A DNA stretch of 64,000 nt, from NCBI GenBank assembly GCA_004010935.1, contig CP026511.1, positions 62,001 to 126,000 on the forward strand. The letters run 5' to 3'. This document shows, in pieces, positions 36,540 to 45,661 of the stretch. The notes beneath the pieces were generated by a model. That model ran no database searches. It saw nothing but the letters and a program-made list of their open reading frames with translations, and was not told the DNA's origin. The stretch's first letter is position 1. Each line of letters starts with the position of its first letter. Origin of the DNA: Pseudomonadaceae bacterium SI-3. GTDB lineage: Bacteria > Pseudomonadota > Gammaproteobacteria > Pseudomonadales > Pseudomonadaceae. The position numbers and the translations under genes are program-made.

Positions 36540-37931
36540 ATGGTCTATAAAAAACGTGTCGGTATCGTGATGTGTGCGCTGCTCGCGGCCGGAGCAGAAC
36601 AGCTAGCCGCCAAGCCCAACCCTGCGGTTGATGCTTCGCTCAAAGCCGGTCGACCCTTTGTCGAAGGCGAGTTGCTGGTTCAGTTCAAATCAGGTGCATC
36701 TGAAGCGGCAATGACGGCAGCGCTTAGCAAGCGGAACGCAAAAGCGACCCAGAAACTGCTCGATAAGGCAGCGCGCAAGGATGCCAAGGGTGATCTGGTC
36801 CGGGCGCAGCTGGGTAAAGGCAAGAAGGTGGACGCCGCGTTGATCGCACAGCTGGCGGCTGATCCCGCAGTCGAATACGTCGAGCCCAACTGGATCTACA
36901 ACACCCAACTGGCCAACCCCAATGACCCGGGCATCAACATGCTCTGGGGCATGCAGGGCGCGACGACGTCGCCTGCTTCCCCGTATGGCAGCGGTGCGCT
37001 GGCGAGCTGGAACGCCGGCGCGCTGTGCTCCAACAAAGTCCACGTGGGCATCATCGACGAAGGTGTGATGACCACTCATGGCGATCTGCGCGCCAACGTC
37101 TGGGTCAACCCAGGCGAGGGCACTCGCGCTGACCGCAAGGACAATGACCGCAACGGTTTTGCCGACGACATCTACGGCTGGGACTTTGCTGCCAACAACG
37201 CCAGCGTGTACGACGGCCCGGCTGACGATCACGGTACGCATGTCGCCGGCACGGTAGGGGCCGTGGCGAACAATGGTGCTGGCGTGTTCGGTGTTTGTCC
37301 GAGCGCCAAGTTGATTTCCGCCAAGTTCCTCGGGGCCAATGGCGGTACTACAGCGGGAGCCGTCAGGGCCATCAACTACCTGACGCAACTGAAGCTGGCG
37401 AAGAAGATCAACCTGGTCGCCACGAACAACTCATGGGGCGGTGGCGGATACTCGCAGGCGCTGTATGACGCAATTCAGGCGGCTGGCAACGCGAACATTT
37501 TGTTCATCGCAGCTGCGGGCAACAGTGGGCTGAATATCGATAGCACGCCGAGCTACCCAGCCAGCTACAACCTGCCAAACGTAATTTCGGTGGGTGCGAT
37601 CGACCAGAACGGCCGTCGCGCGGGTTTCTCGAACTATGGCGTGAACAACGTGCATATCGCCGCGCCGGGCGTCGACATCGTTTCGACGGTGCCGACTTCA
37701 ACTGGCGCGGCCGGCTTCGCCTACATGAGCGGCACCTCCATGGCGGCGCCTCACGTGACCGGTGCGGCGGCGCTGTATGCCTCGCTGAACCCCTGTGCCA
37801 GCAGCGCGCAGATCCGCGAGGCGTTGCTGCGCACCGCGGTGATCGACCCGCAGCTCACCGGGGCGGTACAGCAGAACCGCCGGCTCGATGTTTCGAAAAT
37901 CCGCGCTGAACTGAACTGCAGCGTACCGTAA
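36540..37931 (+). CDS. secreted subtilisin-like serine protease (S8)
   Basis: A 463-residue protease with signal peptide (residues 1-24), an inhibitor-I9-like propeptide (about 40-120: EGELLVQFKSGASEAAM ... DPAVEYVEPNW), then the catalytic domain. Triad residues are D173 in VGIIDEGV, H231 in DHGTHVAG and S400 in GTSMAAPHVTG; the oxyanion asparagine is in AAAGNSG. This should be exported to the periplasm and beyond; no autotransporter or P-domain is attached. ATG 36540 is 6 bases after GGGAGA, better spaced than the GTG at 36537. Cysteines near residues 165, 260 and 416 may form disulfides. Confidence 0.93.
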   Translation: MVYKKRVGIVMCALLAAGAEQLAAKPNPAVDASLKAGRPFVEGELLVQFKSGASEAAMTAALSKRNAKATQKLLDKAARKDAKGDLVRAQLGKGKKVDAALIAQLAADPAVEYVEPNWIYNTQLANPNDPGINMLWGMQGATTSPASPYGSGALASWNAGALCSNKVHVGIIDEGVMTTHGDLRANVWVNPGEGTRADRKDNDRNGFADDIYGWDFAANNASVYDGPADDHGTHVAGTVGAVANNGAGVFGVCPSAKLISAKFLGANGGTTAGAVRAINYLTQLKLAKKINLVATNNSWGGGGYSQALYDAIQAAGNANILFIAAAGNSGLNIDSTPSYPASYNLPNVISVGAIDQNGRRAGFSNYGVNNVHIAAPGVDIVSTVPTSTGAAGFAYMSGTSMAAPHVTGAAALYASLNPCASSAQIREALLRTAVIDPQLTGAVQQNRRLDVSKIRAELNCSVP

Positions 37932-37938
37932 GACGCAG

Positions 37939-37967
37939 GCTGAGCATCCGCGTGTCGGGTGCTCAGC
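37939..37967. terminator. bidirectional hairpin between convergent subtilase and galE
   Basis: A 12-base stem (GCTGAGCATCCG / CGGGTGCTCAGC, one G-T pair) with CGTGT loop that overlaps the galE stop. No T run, so termination strength is uncertain. Confidence 0.6.
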
Positions 37968-39033
37968 TGGCCATGGCGGTATTGCTGTTCGACGCCACCG
38001 GAGCCTTGGCCGCTGGCTTCTCCGTTCCATAACCCTGCGGATTGCGGCTCTGCCAGCGCCAGGCGTCGGTCAGCATTACCAGCAGGTCACGCTCCGCTTT
38101 CCAGCCCAGATCGTCACAGGCCTTGCTCGGGTCCGACCAGCACTGCGCGGCATCGCCCGGGCGGCGCGCCTTGAACACATGGGGGAGTGGTCTGCCGATC
38201 ACTTCTTCGAACGCAGTGATCATCTGGCGTACCGAGTAGCCCCGGCCGGTGCCGAGGTTCCACGTGGAAACACCATGAACCAGGTCGAGGCGCTCCAGTG
38301 CCTTGAGGTGCCCCTTGGCCAGATCCACCACGTGAATGTAATCGCGCACTCCTGTGCCGTCCGGCGTCGGGTAGTCCGCTCCGTATACGTTCAATTGCTT
38401 ACGACGACCCACCGCTACCTGCAGCATGTAGGGCAGCAGGTTATTGGGAATGCCGTTGGGGTCTTCGCCGATAAGGCCAGACTCGTGAGCGCCAATCGGA
38501 TTGAAGTAGCGCAGCAGTGCAATCGACCAGCGCGGGTCGGATTCGGCCAGCCCTTTCAGCACGTTCTCCGCCATCAACTTGGATTGGCCGTAGGGGTTGG
38601 TTGGAATGCCGGTGGGGCAGTTCTCGGTGATCGGCATCTTGGGTGAGTCGCCGTAGACCGTCGCCGATGAGCTGAACACCAACTTGAAAACGCCGGCTTC
38701 GGCCATGGCCTGACACAGCGCGATGCTGCCGCTGACGTTGGTTTCGTAATAGCGCAGCGGTTCGCGCACGCTTTCACCGACCGCCTTGAGACCGGCGAAG
38801 TGCAGCACCGCCGTGATGGGGTAAGAGGCAAACAGCGCCTTGAGCAGCGAGCGGTTTCGCACGTCACCCTTGATGAACTGCAGCGTGCGGCCAGCCAGAT
38901 GCTCCACGCGGTCCAGTGCCACTTTCGAACTGTTGCTGAGGTCGTCCAACACCAGCACTTCATGGCCAGCCAGCAGGAGCTCAAGCACCGCATGGGACCC
39001 GATATAACCAGCACCACCCGTGACGAGAATCAT
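37963..39033 (-). CDS. galE: UDP-glucose 4-epimerase
   Basis: A 356-residue short-chain dehydrogenase-type enzyme interconverting UDP-glucose and UDP-galactose. The NAD+ turn TGGAGYIGSH is at the start, the catalytic serine region is VFSSSATVYGD, and the Tyr-x3-Lys pair is in NPYGQSKLMAE. The C-terminal LGWKAERDL is typical; a short Ala/Ser-rich tail follows. ATG 39033 follows GAGG. It lies divergent from a glycosyltransferase-glf operon, so it can supply UDP-galactose for the galactofuranose donor made by Glf. Confidence 0.95.
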   Translation of the reverse strand: MILVTGGAGYIGSHAVLELLLAGHEVLVLDDLSNSSKVALDRVEHLAGRTLQFIKGDVRNRSLLKALFASYPITAVLHFAGLKAVGESVREPLRYYETNVSGSIALCQAMAEAGVFKLVFSSSATVYGDSPKMPITENCPTGIPTNPYGQSKLMAENVLKGLAESDPRWSIALLRYFNPIGAHESGLIGEDPNGIPNNLLPYMLQVAVGRRKQLNVYGADYPTPDGTGVRDYIHVVDLAKGHLKALERLDLVHGVSTWNLGTGRGYSVRQMITAFEEVIGRPLPHVFKARRPGDAAQCWSDPSKACDDLGWKAERDLLVMLTDAWRWQSRNPQGYGTEKPAAKAPVASNSNTAMAS

Positions 39034-39440
39034 GTCTCTACCTCATGAACCAGAATTATCTGACGCACACGGGAGCGCACGGCTGACCGTATGAGCGCGG
39101 CCGCTGCAAGCATCTCCAGGGTTGGGTCGGCGAATCGGGCGGTACTGACTGCAGGAAGCACACAGCACCGATGCCGGGTGAAACAGGCGTCCTGTGATAG
39201 GGACGGGGGAAGGTGTGAGCAAGTTCCAACGAAACGGCAGTCACCCGATGACCGACCTCTGCAGTAGGGCATCGGGAACCTTGGCTCATCAGCTGTCGTC
39301 AATAGCCGGCGGACAGCGCTTGCGGATTGGTCGTTTCTGCCGCCGAGCGCCGTCAGGTTTTGCTTTGCGCGGGCTGCGCAGGCCTATGCGATGCGGCAGA
39401 AGGGACTCTGGAGGGCATTGCCACCCTTTACGAGGTTTCC
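39034..39440. promoter_or_regulatory. divergent region between galE and the Galf operon
   Basis: About 400 bases between divergent starts; it must carry promoters of both units. No repeat family, RNA gene or convincing operator recognised. The last 115 bases are an open extension of the glycosyltransferase frame that is probably not translated. Confidence 0.55.
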
Positions 39441-40625
39441 ATGAGCTGGGCCGGCCCCTACCAATACGAAATTGGCAAATCCCCCGATAAACAAGCGACG
39501 CCACCTGAAGTCATCTTCGATGAGCTGGTGCCGACCTTGTTGTGTCTTTCCCATTTGCGCTGGAGCTTCGTCTACCAACGCCCGCAGCACCTGATGTCGC
39601 GCTTCGCCCGTGACTTCAACGTGCTGTTTGCCGAAGAGCCGATCCCGACCGAGGATGCCCAGCCCTGGCTGGAGGTACGGCCCGAGGAAAATGGTGTCCA
39701 GGTACTGATTCCGCGTCTGCCACAGGACTGCGCGGGCGAGGCAGCGCTGCGCGTGCAGCGCGATCTGCTCGACGGCTATCTGGAAAAGCTCGGCGTCAAT
39801 GAGCTGATGCTTTGGTACTACACGCCGATGGCGCTCGGTTATGCCGGCCACCTTAAGCCCAAGCTCACCGTCTACGACTGCATGGACGAACTCTCGGCAT
39901 TCCGTGGCGCACCGCCGGAGCTGGTGCAGCGCGAGCGTGAGTTGCTCGAGCGCGCTGATCTGGTCTTCACGGGTGGCTACAGCATCTGGGAAGCCAAGCG
40001 CGAACTGCACGACAACGCCTTCGCCTTTCCCAGCAGCGTCGACGTGGCGCACTTCGCCGAGGCCCGGCGGACTCAGGCCGACCCCGACGACCAAGCCGAG
40101 ATCCCCCATCCACGGCTGGGCTTCTACGGCGTGATCGACGAGCGTTTCGATATCGAACTGGTGGCCAACATGGCGGAAAAACGCCCTGACTGGCAGTTCG
40201 TGCTGGTTGGGCCGGTGGTCAAGATCGATCCGGCGGAGCTGCCGCAGCGCGACAACATCCACTACCTGGGCGGCAAGACGTACGACGAGTTACCCAAATA
40301 CCTGGCCGGCTGGGACGTGGCCATCATGCCGTTCGCGATGAACGACTCGACCCGTTTCATCAGCCCGACCAAGACGCCTGAATACCTGGCTGGCGGCCGG
40401 CCCGTGGTGTCCACGCCAATCAAGGACGTGGTGCGCACCTATGGCGACACCGAGATCGTCTACATCGCCGACACACCCGATGCGTTCATCGCGTCCGTGG
40501 AAAAGGCACTGGCCGATGCTGAAGACCGCGACCGTTTGTTGAAGACCGCTGACGAAATTCTCGGCGACATGTCCTGGGACCACACCTGGGCGCTGATGAA
40601 GGAGAAGATGCAATGCGCGAAGTGA
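39441..40625 (+). CDS. glycosyltransferase (GT-B, GT4-like) of the Galf operon
   Basis: A 394-residue transferase of the GT-B type. N-terminal text HLRWSFVYQRPQHLMSRFAR is typical of a subgroup paired with UDP-galactopyranose mutase; the C-terminal donor-binding part has GGKTYDELPKYLAGWDVAIM and FISPTKTPEYLAGGRPVVST, with E in the expected donor-contact position. It lacks membrane helices and is probably peripheral. The stop overlaps the glf start by 13 bases. ATG 39441 is chosen because the conserved domain begins shortly after; an upstream frame to 39327 lacks a ribosome site. Sugar specificity unknown; Galf is inferred from glf. Confidence 0.85.
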   Translation: MSWAGPYQYEIGKSPDKQATPPEVIFDELVPTLLCLSHLRWSFVYQRPQHLMSRFARDFNVLFAEEPIPTEDAQPWLEVRPEENGVQVLIPRLPQDCAGEAALRVQRDLLDGYLEKLGVNELMLWYYTPMALGYAGHLKPKLTVYDCMDELSAFRGAPPELVQRERELLERADLVFTGGYSIWEAKRELHDNAFAFPSSVDVAHFAEARRTQADPDDQAEIPHPRLGFYGVIDERFDIELVANMAEKRPDWQFVLVGPVVKIDPAELPQRDNIHYLGGKTYDELPKYLAGWDVAIMPFAMNDSTRFISPTKTPEYLAGGRPVVSTPIKDVVRTYGDTEIVYIADTPDAFIASVEKALADAEDRDRLLKTADEILGDMSWDHTWALMKEKMQCAK

Positions 40626-41854
40626 GCCTGCGAGACAGCAATCCCGAATACGCAGGCGGCGGCGCCAGCGACGGCTCGTCCCATGGCCGCCGCGGCTTCG
40701 ACTACCTGATCGTCGGCGCCGGTTTCGCCGGCAGCGTACTCGCCGAACGGCTGGCGGCCGGGCTGAACAAGCGTGTGCTGGTGGTCGACCGGCGGCCGCA
40801 CATCGGCGGCAATGCCTACGATCACTACGACGAAGCCGGCGTATTGATCCACCGCTACGGCCCGCACATTTTCCACACCAACGCCCAGCGCATCGTCGAC
40901 TACCTCTCGCAGTTCACCGAGTGGCGCCCTTACGAGCATCGTGTATTGGCGCAGGTGGATGGTCAGGAAGTGCCGATCCCGATCAACATGACTACGCTGA
41001 ACAAGCTCTACGGTCTGAACATGACCACCGAACAGGAAGCGGCGGACTTCCTCGCCAGTCGCGCCGAACCGGTGGAAGACATCAAGACCAGCGAGGACGT
41101 GGTGATCAACGGCATCGGCCGTGAGCTGTACCAGAAGTTCTTCCGCGGCTACACCCGCAAACAGTGGGGCCTGGACCCGTCGCAGCTGGACAAGTCGGTC
41201 ACCTCGCGCATCCCGACGCGAACCAACACCGACGACCGCTACTTCACCGATACCTTCCAGCAGATGCCCAAGCATGGCTACACCAAAATGTTCGAGAAAA
41301 TGCTCGCGCACCCGAACATCAAAGTCATGACCAACACCGATTACCGGGAAATCCGCGACGAGGTGCAGCACGACCACCTGATCTTCTGCGGGCCCATCGA
41401 CGAGTACTTCGACTACCGCTTCGGCAAGCTGCCCTATCGTTCGCTGAAGTTCGAACACAAGCAGCTCGACCAGGAACAGTTCCAGGCCGTCGGTACGGTC
41501 AACTACCCGAGTGAAGACGTGCTCTACACGCGCATCAGCGAGTACAAGCACCTGACCGGGCAGGTCCACCCGAAGACCAGCATCACCTACGAATACCCGT
41601 CGGCGGAGGGCGATCCCTATTACCCCATTCCGCGGCCGGAGAATGCCGAGCTGTACAAGCGCTACCAGAAGCTGGCGGACGAGACGCCCGGCGTGACCTT
41701 CGTCGGCCGCCTCGGCACCTACAAGTACTACAACATGGATCAGGTGGTCGGACAGGCGCTGGCGCTGTACAAGCGCATCGAAGAGGCCGAGCGTGGCCCG
41801 ACGGCTGGCGAAAGTGCAGAGCACAGCGGTTCACTGGCCAAACAGGTTCCCTGA
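40613..41854 (+). CDS. glf: UDP-galactopyranose mutase
   Basis: A 413-residue FAD enzyme that converts UDP-galactopyranose to UDP-galactofuranose. The dinucleotide-binding turn YLIVGAGFAGSVLAERLA comes after a 28-residue leader that is longer than usual; RRPHIGGNAYDHYD, GPHIFHTN and RVLAQVDGQEVPIPIN are family signatures, as are the RGYTRKQWG and RIPTRTNTDDRYF arginine segments and GRLGTYKYYNMDQ near the end. AAGGAGAAG lies before the ATG. It overlaps the glycosyltransferase gene by 13 bases and is 15 bases before the glycosidase gene. Galactofuranose is not made by human cells. Confidence 0.95.
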   Translation: MREVSLRDSNPEYAGGGASDGSSHGRRGFDYLIVGAGFAGSVLAERLAAGLNKRVLVVDRRPHIGGNAYDHYDEAGVLIHRYGPHIFHTNAQRIVDYLSQFTEWRPYEHRVLAQVDGQEVPIPINMTTLNKLYGLNMTTEQEAADFLASRAEPVEDIKTSEDVVINGIGRELYQKFFRGYTRKQWGLDPSQLDKSVTSRIPTRTNTDDRYFTDTFQQMPKHGYTKMFEKMLAHPNIKVMTNTDYREIRDEVQHDHLIFCGPIDEYFDYRFGKLPYRSLKFEHKQLDQEQFQAVGTVNYPSEDVLYTRISEYKHLTGQVHPKTSITYEYPSAEGDPYYPIPRPENAELYKRYQKLADETPGVTFVGRLGTYKYYNMDQVVGQALALYKRIEEAERGPTAGESAEHSGSLAKQVP

Positions 41855-41869
41855 AGACGAGGCACAAGG

Positions 41870-43024
41870 ATGCATCAGCCGACGCTGTTCAAAAGCTTTT
41901 TCCTCGGCGGTTTCGAATGCTCGAACCATCGTCGCAGCGACGGCCGCCGCCTGGACCTGCTGGCCGCCACCGGGCATGACCGCTGGGCCGCCCATGATTA
42001 CGCGGTGCTGCATCGACATGGCTTGCACACCGTGCGTGACGGCCTGCGCTGGCACCTGATCGAACCGACGCCCGGGCAATACGACTGGTCAAGCTTCCTG
42101 CCGATGCTGCAGGCGGCCCGACGCCAGGGCACCCAGGTGATCTGGGATCTGTGCCACTACGGCTGGCCGGACGACATAGACATCTGGCGACCGCAGTTCG
42201 TCGAGCGCTTTGCCCGCTATGCTGCCGCGGCTGCGCAGTTGATCAAGGACGAGACCGATACGGTGCCGTTCTACGCGCCGTTGAACGAGATTTCCTTCTG
42301 GGCCTGGGCTGGCGGCGACGAGGCCTACTTTAACCCGATGGCACGCGGCCGTGGCTTTGAGCTCAAGCATCAGCTGGTGCGCGCCACCATCGCCGCGATG
42401 CAGGCGATCCGCGAGGTTGAACCGCGGGCGCGTTTTATTCAGGTCGAACCGGCCATTCACGTCGTCGCGCCGAATGATCGGCCCGGCCCGCAGCGCGAGG
42501 CCGAGCGCTACCGTCAATCGCAGTTCGAGGCCTGGGACATGCTCTGCGGCGAACTCTGGCCGGGCCTCGGCGGCGCCCCGGAATACCTTGATCTGCTCGG
42601 CGTGAACTATTACCCCGACAACCAGTGGTATCACGGCGCAGGTAATACCATCGGCCGGGACAGCCCAGACTACCGTCCTTTCAAAGGCATCCTCAGCGAG
42701 ATCGCGCAGCGCTACAAACGGCCGATCGTGATCGCCGAAACCGGCGCCGAAGGCGATGTGCGCGGCGACTGGCTGCGCTACGTCAGCGAGCAGGCCGGGC
42801 TGGCGATGCAGCGTGGCGTGCCGGTGGAAGGTATCTGCCTGTACCCGGTGGTGGATTACCCGGGCTGGACCGACGACCGCCACTGCCCGGTGGGGCTGTT
42901 GGGTTTTGCGGACAAAAACGGCAACCGTTGTGTTCACCAAGGGCTGGCCGATGAGCTGCGGCTGCAGCAGGCGCGCTTCAGCCACTCGAGTCCGGCTTCG
43001 AACATCGCTGAAGCCTTGTCATGA
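41870..43024 (+). CDS. GH1-like beta-glycosidase in the Galf operon
   Basis: A 384-residue TIM-barrel glycosidase, shorter than classic GH1 enzymes. The acid/base glutamate is in FYAPLNEISFW and the nucleophile in VIAETGAEG; WHLIEPTPGQYDW and WDLCHYGWPDDIDIW are also GH1-like. No signal peptide is seen, so it should be cytoplasmic, unusual for a nutrient glycosidase; it may edit or recycle a lipid- or polymer-linked sugar made by this operon. Its stop overlaps the ABC exporter start (ATGA). Substrate unknown. Confidence 0.8.
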   Translation: MHQPTLFKSFFLGGFECSNHRRSDGRRLDLLAATGHDRWAAHDYAVLHRHGLHTVRDGLRWHLIEPTPGQYDWSSFLPMLQAARRQGTQVIWDLCHYGWPDDIDIWRPQFVERFARYAAAAAQLIKDETDTVPFYAPLNEISFWAWAGGDEAYFNPMARGRGFELKHQLVRATIAAMQAIREVEPRARFIQVEPAIHVVAPNDRPGPQREAERYRQSQFEAWDMLCGELWPGLGGAPEYLDLLGVNYYPDNQWYHGAGNTIGRDSPDYRPFKGILSEIAQRYKRPIVIAETGAEGDVRGDWLRYVSEQAGLAMQRGVPVEGICLYPVVDYPGWTDDRHCPVGLLGFADKNGNRCVHQGLADELRLQQARFSHSSPASNIAEALS

Positions 43025-44820
43025 ACGCCCCGGCACTGCGCAAGCCGCCCCTGGTGCCGCTCCTGCCGGATCGGCCGGTCGCCTTCTTGTGGCACTACGT
43101 TTGCGCGCGGCCCTGGCATTTCGGCGGCTTGCTGCTGCTGATCGTCGGTGCAGCGACCTGCGCGGTGGCGGTGCAGTACGGCATGAAGCTGCTGGTCGAC
43201 GCCATGGCGCAGGGCAGCTCCAACCGGGGCGCCGCCGATGTGTGGTTTCCGCTGGGGCTGTTCATCGGCCTGATCGTCGTTGAAAACGTGTTCTGGCGTC
43301 TCGGCGGCTGGATCGGCTGCCGAACAGTCGTGGCGAGCATGGTGGATATCCGCGTAGACCTGTTCAAACACCTGACCGGTCACCCCATGCGCTACTTCAC
43401 CGAGCATTTCGCCGGTTCGCTGGGCAATCGGATCTCGGCGCTGGGCCAGGCAGCTGGGGCGATCTATGGCGGTCTGGTCTGGAAGATCGTGCCGCCCATC
43501 GTCGACTTCATCGGGGCGGTGGTGGTGCTGCTGACCGTCGATTGGCGCATGGCGGTTGTGCTGATCCTGTTCGTGGCCATCGTCGCGGTACTGATCACCG
43601 GGTTCGGTATTCGGGGCCGCGCCAAGCATCAACGCTTCGCCGCGCAATCGGCGCGGGTTGGCGGCGAGCTGGTCGATGCGGTGTCCAACGTCTGGACGAT
43701 CAAGGCGTTTTCCGCACGCGACCGTGAAGCGGAACGCCTGGCCAACGAGATCGGCTACGAAGCCAAGGCCCAGCGGCGCAGCTGGATGTATCTGGAAAAG
43801 GCCCGCGTTATCCACGACATCTGCCTGTCGCTGATGGCCGGGGGCATGCTGGTCTGGGCAATCACTTTATGGGTGGACGGCTCGGTGACCGCCGGCGACG
43901 TGGTGCTGGTCAGCGCGCTGACCTTCCGTATCCTGCATGGCTCGCGTGATCTGGCCTTGGCCTTGGTGGATACCACGCAGCAGATCGGCGCCATCGACGA
44001 CACCCTGCGCATCATCGTCCAGCCGCACGGCCTTGAAGACTCCGAAACCCTGCTGTTGCTGGCTGAAGGGGACATCACCTTCGAGGACATCAGCTTCGGC
44101 TATCCGAAGCGCGGCATCATCTTTGAGCATCTCAATCTGCATATCCCGGCTGGGCAGAAGGTCGGCGTGGTCGGGCCGTCTGGGGCGGGCAAGTCGACCC
44201 TCATTCAGTTGCTGCAACGCCTGGACGATGTACAGGCCGGGCGCATCCTGATCGACGGTCAGGATGTCCGCTCCGTCAGCCAGAACAGCCTGCGCGAGAA
44301 GATCGCGGTGGTGCCGCAAGAGACGGCGCTGTTCAACCGGACGATCCGCGAGAACATCCGCTACGGGCGCCCTGATGCGACCGATGGCGAAGTGGAGGAA
44401 GCGGCCCGCCAGGCCTTCTGCGATGCGTTCATCCGCGAACTTCCGCAGGGCTACGACACCCTGGTCGGCGAGCGCGGCGTGATGCTCTCCGGTGGCCAGC
44501 GTCAGCGTCTGGGTATCGCTCGGGCGTTCCTCAAGGATGCACCGATCCTGATTCTCGACGAGGCGACCTCAGCGCTGGATACCCAGTCGGAAGGCGAGAT
44601 CCAGGCGGCGCTGAACAATCTGGTACACAACCGCACCGTGGTCGCCGTCGCCCATCGGCTGTCGACGCTGGCGAGCTTCGATCGGATCATCGTGCTGCGC
44701 AACGGGCTGATCATCGAAGACGGCGCACCGATGGAGCTGCGCAGCCGCGGCGGTGCCTTCGAGGCCCTTTGGCGGATGCAGGCCGAGGGCTTCAAACACG
44801 AGCCCGATCCGGCGGTATGA
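43021..44820 (+). CDS. ABC exporter of the Galf operon
   Basis: A 599-residue fused membrane/ATPase half-transporter. Hydrophobic segments lie at about residues 35-55, 75-95, 155-200 and 265-310. The ATPase domain has Walker A GPSGAGKST, signature LSGGQRQRLGIARAFL, Walker B ILILDEATSALD and the VAHRLST switch. It resembles the exporter at 18572. Located between a glycosidase and a KTSC gene with four-base overlaps on both sides, it is the obvious candidate to flip or export the product of this operon, but MsbA-like folds carry many substrates, so this is inference. Confidence 0.9.
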   Translation: MNAPALRKPPLVPLLPDRPVAFLWHYVCARPWHFGGLLLLIVGAATCAVAVQYGMKLLVDAMAQGSSNRGAADVWFPLGLFIGLIVVENVFWRLGGWIGCRTVVASMVDIRVDLFKHLTGHPMRYFTEHFAGSLGNRISALGQAAGAIYGGLVWKIVPPIVDFIGAVVVLLTVDWRMAVVLILFVAIVAVLITGFGIRGRAKHQRFAAQSARVGGELVDAVSNVWTIKAFSARDREAERLANEIGYEAKAQRRSWMYLEKARVIHDICLSLMAGGMLVWAITLWVDGSVTAGDVVLVSALTFRILHGSRDLALALVDTTQQIGAIDDTLRIIVQPHGLEDSETLLLLAEGDITFEDISFGYPKRGIIFEHLNLHIPAGQKVGVVGPSGAGKSTLIQLLQRLDDVQAGRILIDGQDVRSVSQNSLREKIAVVPQETALFNRTIRENIRYGRPDATDGEVEEAARQAFCDAFIRELPQGYDTLVGERGVMLSGGQRQRLGIARAFLKDAPILILDEATSALDTQSEGEIQAALNNLVHNRTVVAVAHRLSTLASFDRIIVLRNGLIIEDGAPMELRSRGGAFEALWRMQAEGFKHEPDPAV

Positions 44821-45032
44821 AGCGAGTCGCGGTGAATTCGAGCAGCCTGCGCGCCTTGGGTTACGACCCGGACGAGCAGGCGCTGGAGGTCAAGTTTCAT
44901 AACGGTTCACTGTATCGCTACGAGCTGGTGCCCGCCGACGTGGTGCAGGCGCTGCTGGAGGCTGATTCCCTCGGCCGGTATTTCAATCAGGTGTTCAAGG
45001 CGCAGCAGTATCCCTATCGGCGCATCGATTAA
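44817..45032 (+). CDS. KTSC domain protein
   Basis: A 71-residue protein whose start MKRVAVNSSSLRALGYDPDE, with LEVKFHNGSLYRYELVP and FNQVFKAQQYPYRRID, is a complete KTSC domain, a small module of unknown function often linked to RNA or nucleic-acid enzymes. Its ATG overlaps the exporter stop by four bases, placing it last in the operon. Its role there is not evident. Confidence 0.87.
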   Translation: MKRVAVNSSSLRALGYDPDEQALEVKFHNGSLYRYELVPADVVQALLEADSLGRYFNQVFKAQQYPYRRID

Positions 45033-45072
45033 CCTGCGCTGCGTGTTGCCACTCGGGCTACGAGTGGAAGCG

Positions 45073-45097
45073 GATCGCGAGCAAGCTCGCTCCTACA
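45073..45097. repeat. REP palindrome (GATCGCGAGC family)
   Basis: GATCGCGAGCAAGCTCGCTC followed by CTACA, a variant family also found twice at 60.58 and 60.78 kb. Confidence 0.8.
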
Positions 45098-45132
45098 GAC
45101 GCACGAAGCCTACTGCCGGTGGGTTGCAGAGT

Positions 45133-45198
45133 TGTAGGGTGGGCTTCAGCCCACCAACTTGGGCCGAGCGTTCCGGTGGGCTGAAGCCCACCCTACGG
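45133..45198. repeat. paired GTAGGGTGGGC palindromes (BIME-like)
   Basis: GTAGGGTGGGCTTCAGCCCA and TGGGCTGAAGCCCACCCTAC in inverted orientation with a spacer of about 20 bases; same family as the copies near the RAYT gene. Confidence 0.9.
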
Positions 45199-45376
45199 CT
45201 GTACGTCGATCAATACGGATAACCTTCGAGTTATCCAGGTAGTGGGTGCTGAGATTCGCCGGCCGCCATCGGCGGATCGACCGCTCCGCTGAACTTCCGA
45301 GGCCCTTCGCGGGCCTCAATGAACAGGACGCATCATTACCGAGCGGAGGCTCCTCAGACCAGAAGGGGATTTATTC

Positions 45377-45592
45377 ATGTCGGATCATCACACGTACAAG
45401 AAGATTGAAATCGTCGGTTCTTCGCGCAATAGCGTTGATGAAGCGATTCAGAACGGTATCGCCGAGGCCAGCAGCAAACTGCAGAACGTCGAGTGGTTCG
45501 AAGTCGGCGAGATCCGCGGCCATGTCGAAAACGGCAAGGTCGGCCATTTCCAGGTCACCATGAAGGTCGGCTTCCGTCTCGCGGACAGCTGA
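45377..45592 (+). CDS. dodecin flavin-binding protein
   Basis: A 71-residue dodecin. The sequence TYKKIEIVGSSRNSVDEAI, the conserved tryptophan W40-like in LQNVEWFEVGEIRGHV, and GHFQVTMKVGFRL are hallmarks of dodecins, which assemble into 12-mers that bind and store flavins, protecting the cell from photoreactive flavin. AGGGGA precedes the ATG. Probably monocistronic. Confidence 0.95.
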   Translation: MSDHHTYKKIEIVGSSRNSVDEAIQNGIAEASSKLQNVEWFEVGEIRGHVENGKVGHFQVTMKVGFRLADS

Positions 45593-45661
45593 TCTGCCGT
45601 CCAGGCGGCCCGGCAGCGGCTATCCAGCCAGCTGCCTGGGAGGCCGGCTCGCCTCGCCGTG

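Larger units (their letters stand above)
45033..45376. other. gap with repeats before dodecin
   Basis: About 340 bases. It holds a REP of the GATCGCGAGC family, a paired GTAGGGTGGGC palindrome (separately listed) and a short hairpin GAGGCCC / GGGCCTC at 45299-45317. The dodecin promoter is presumably in the last 100 bases. Confidence 0.6.
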
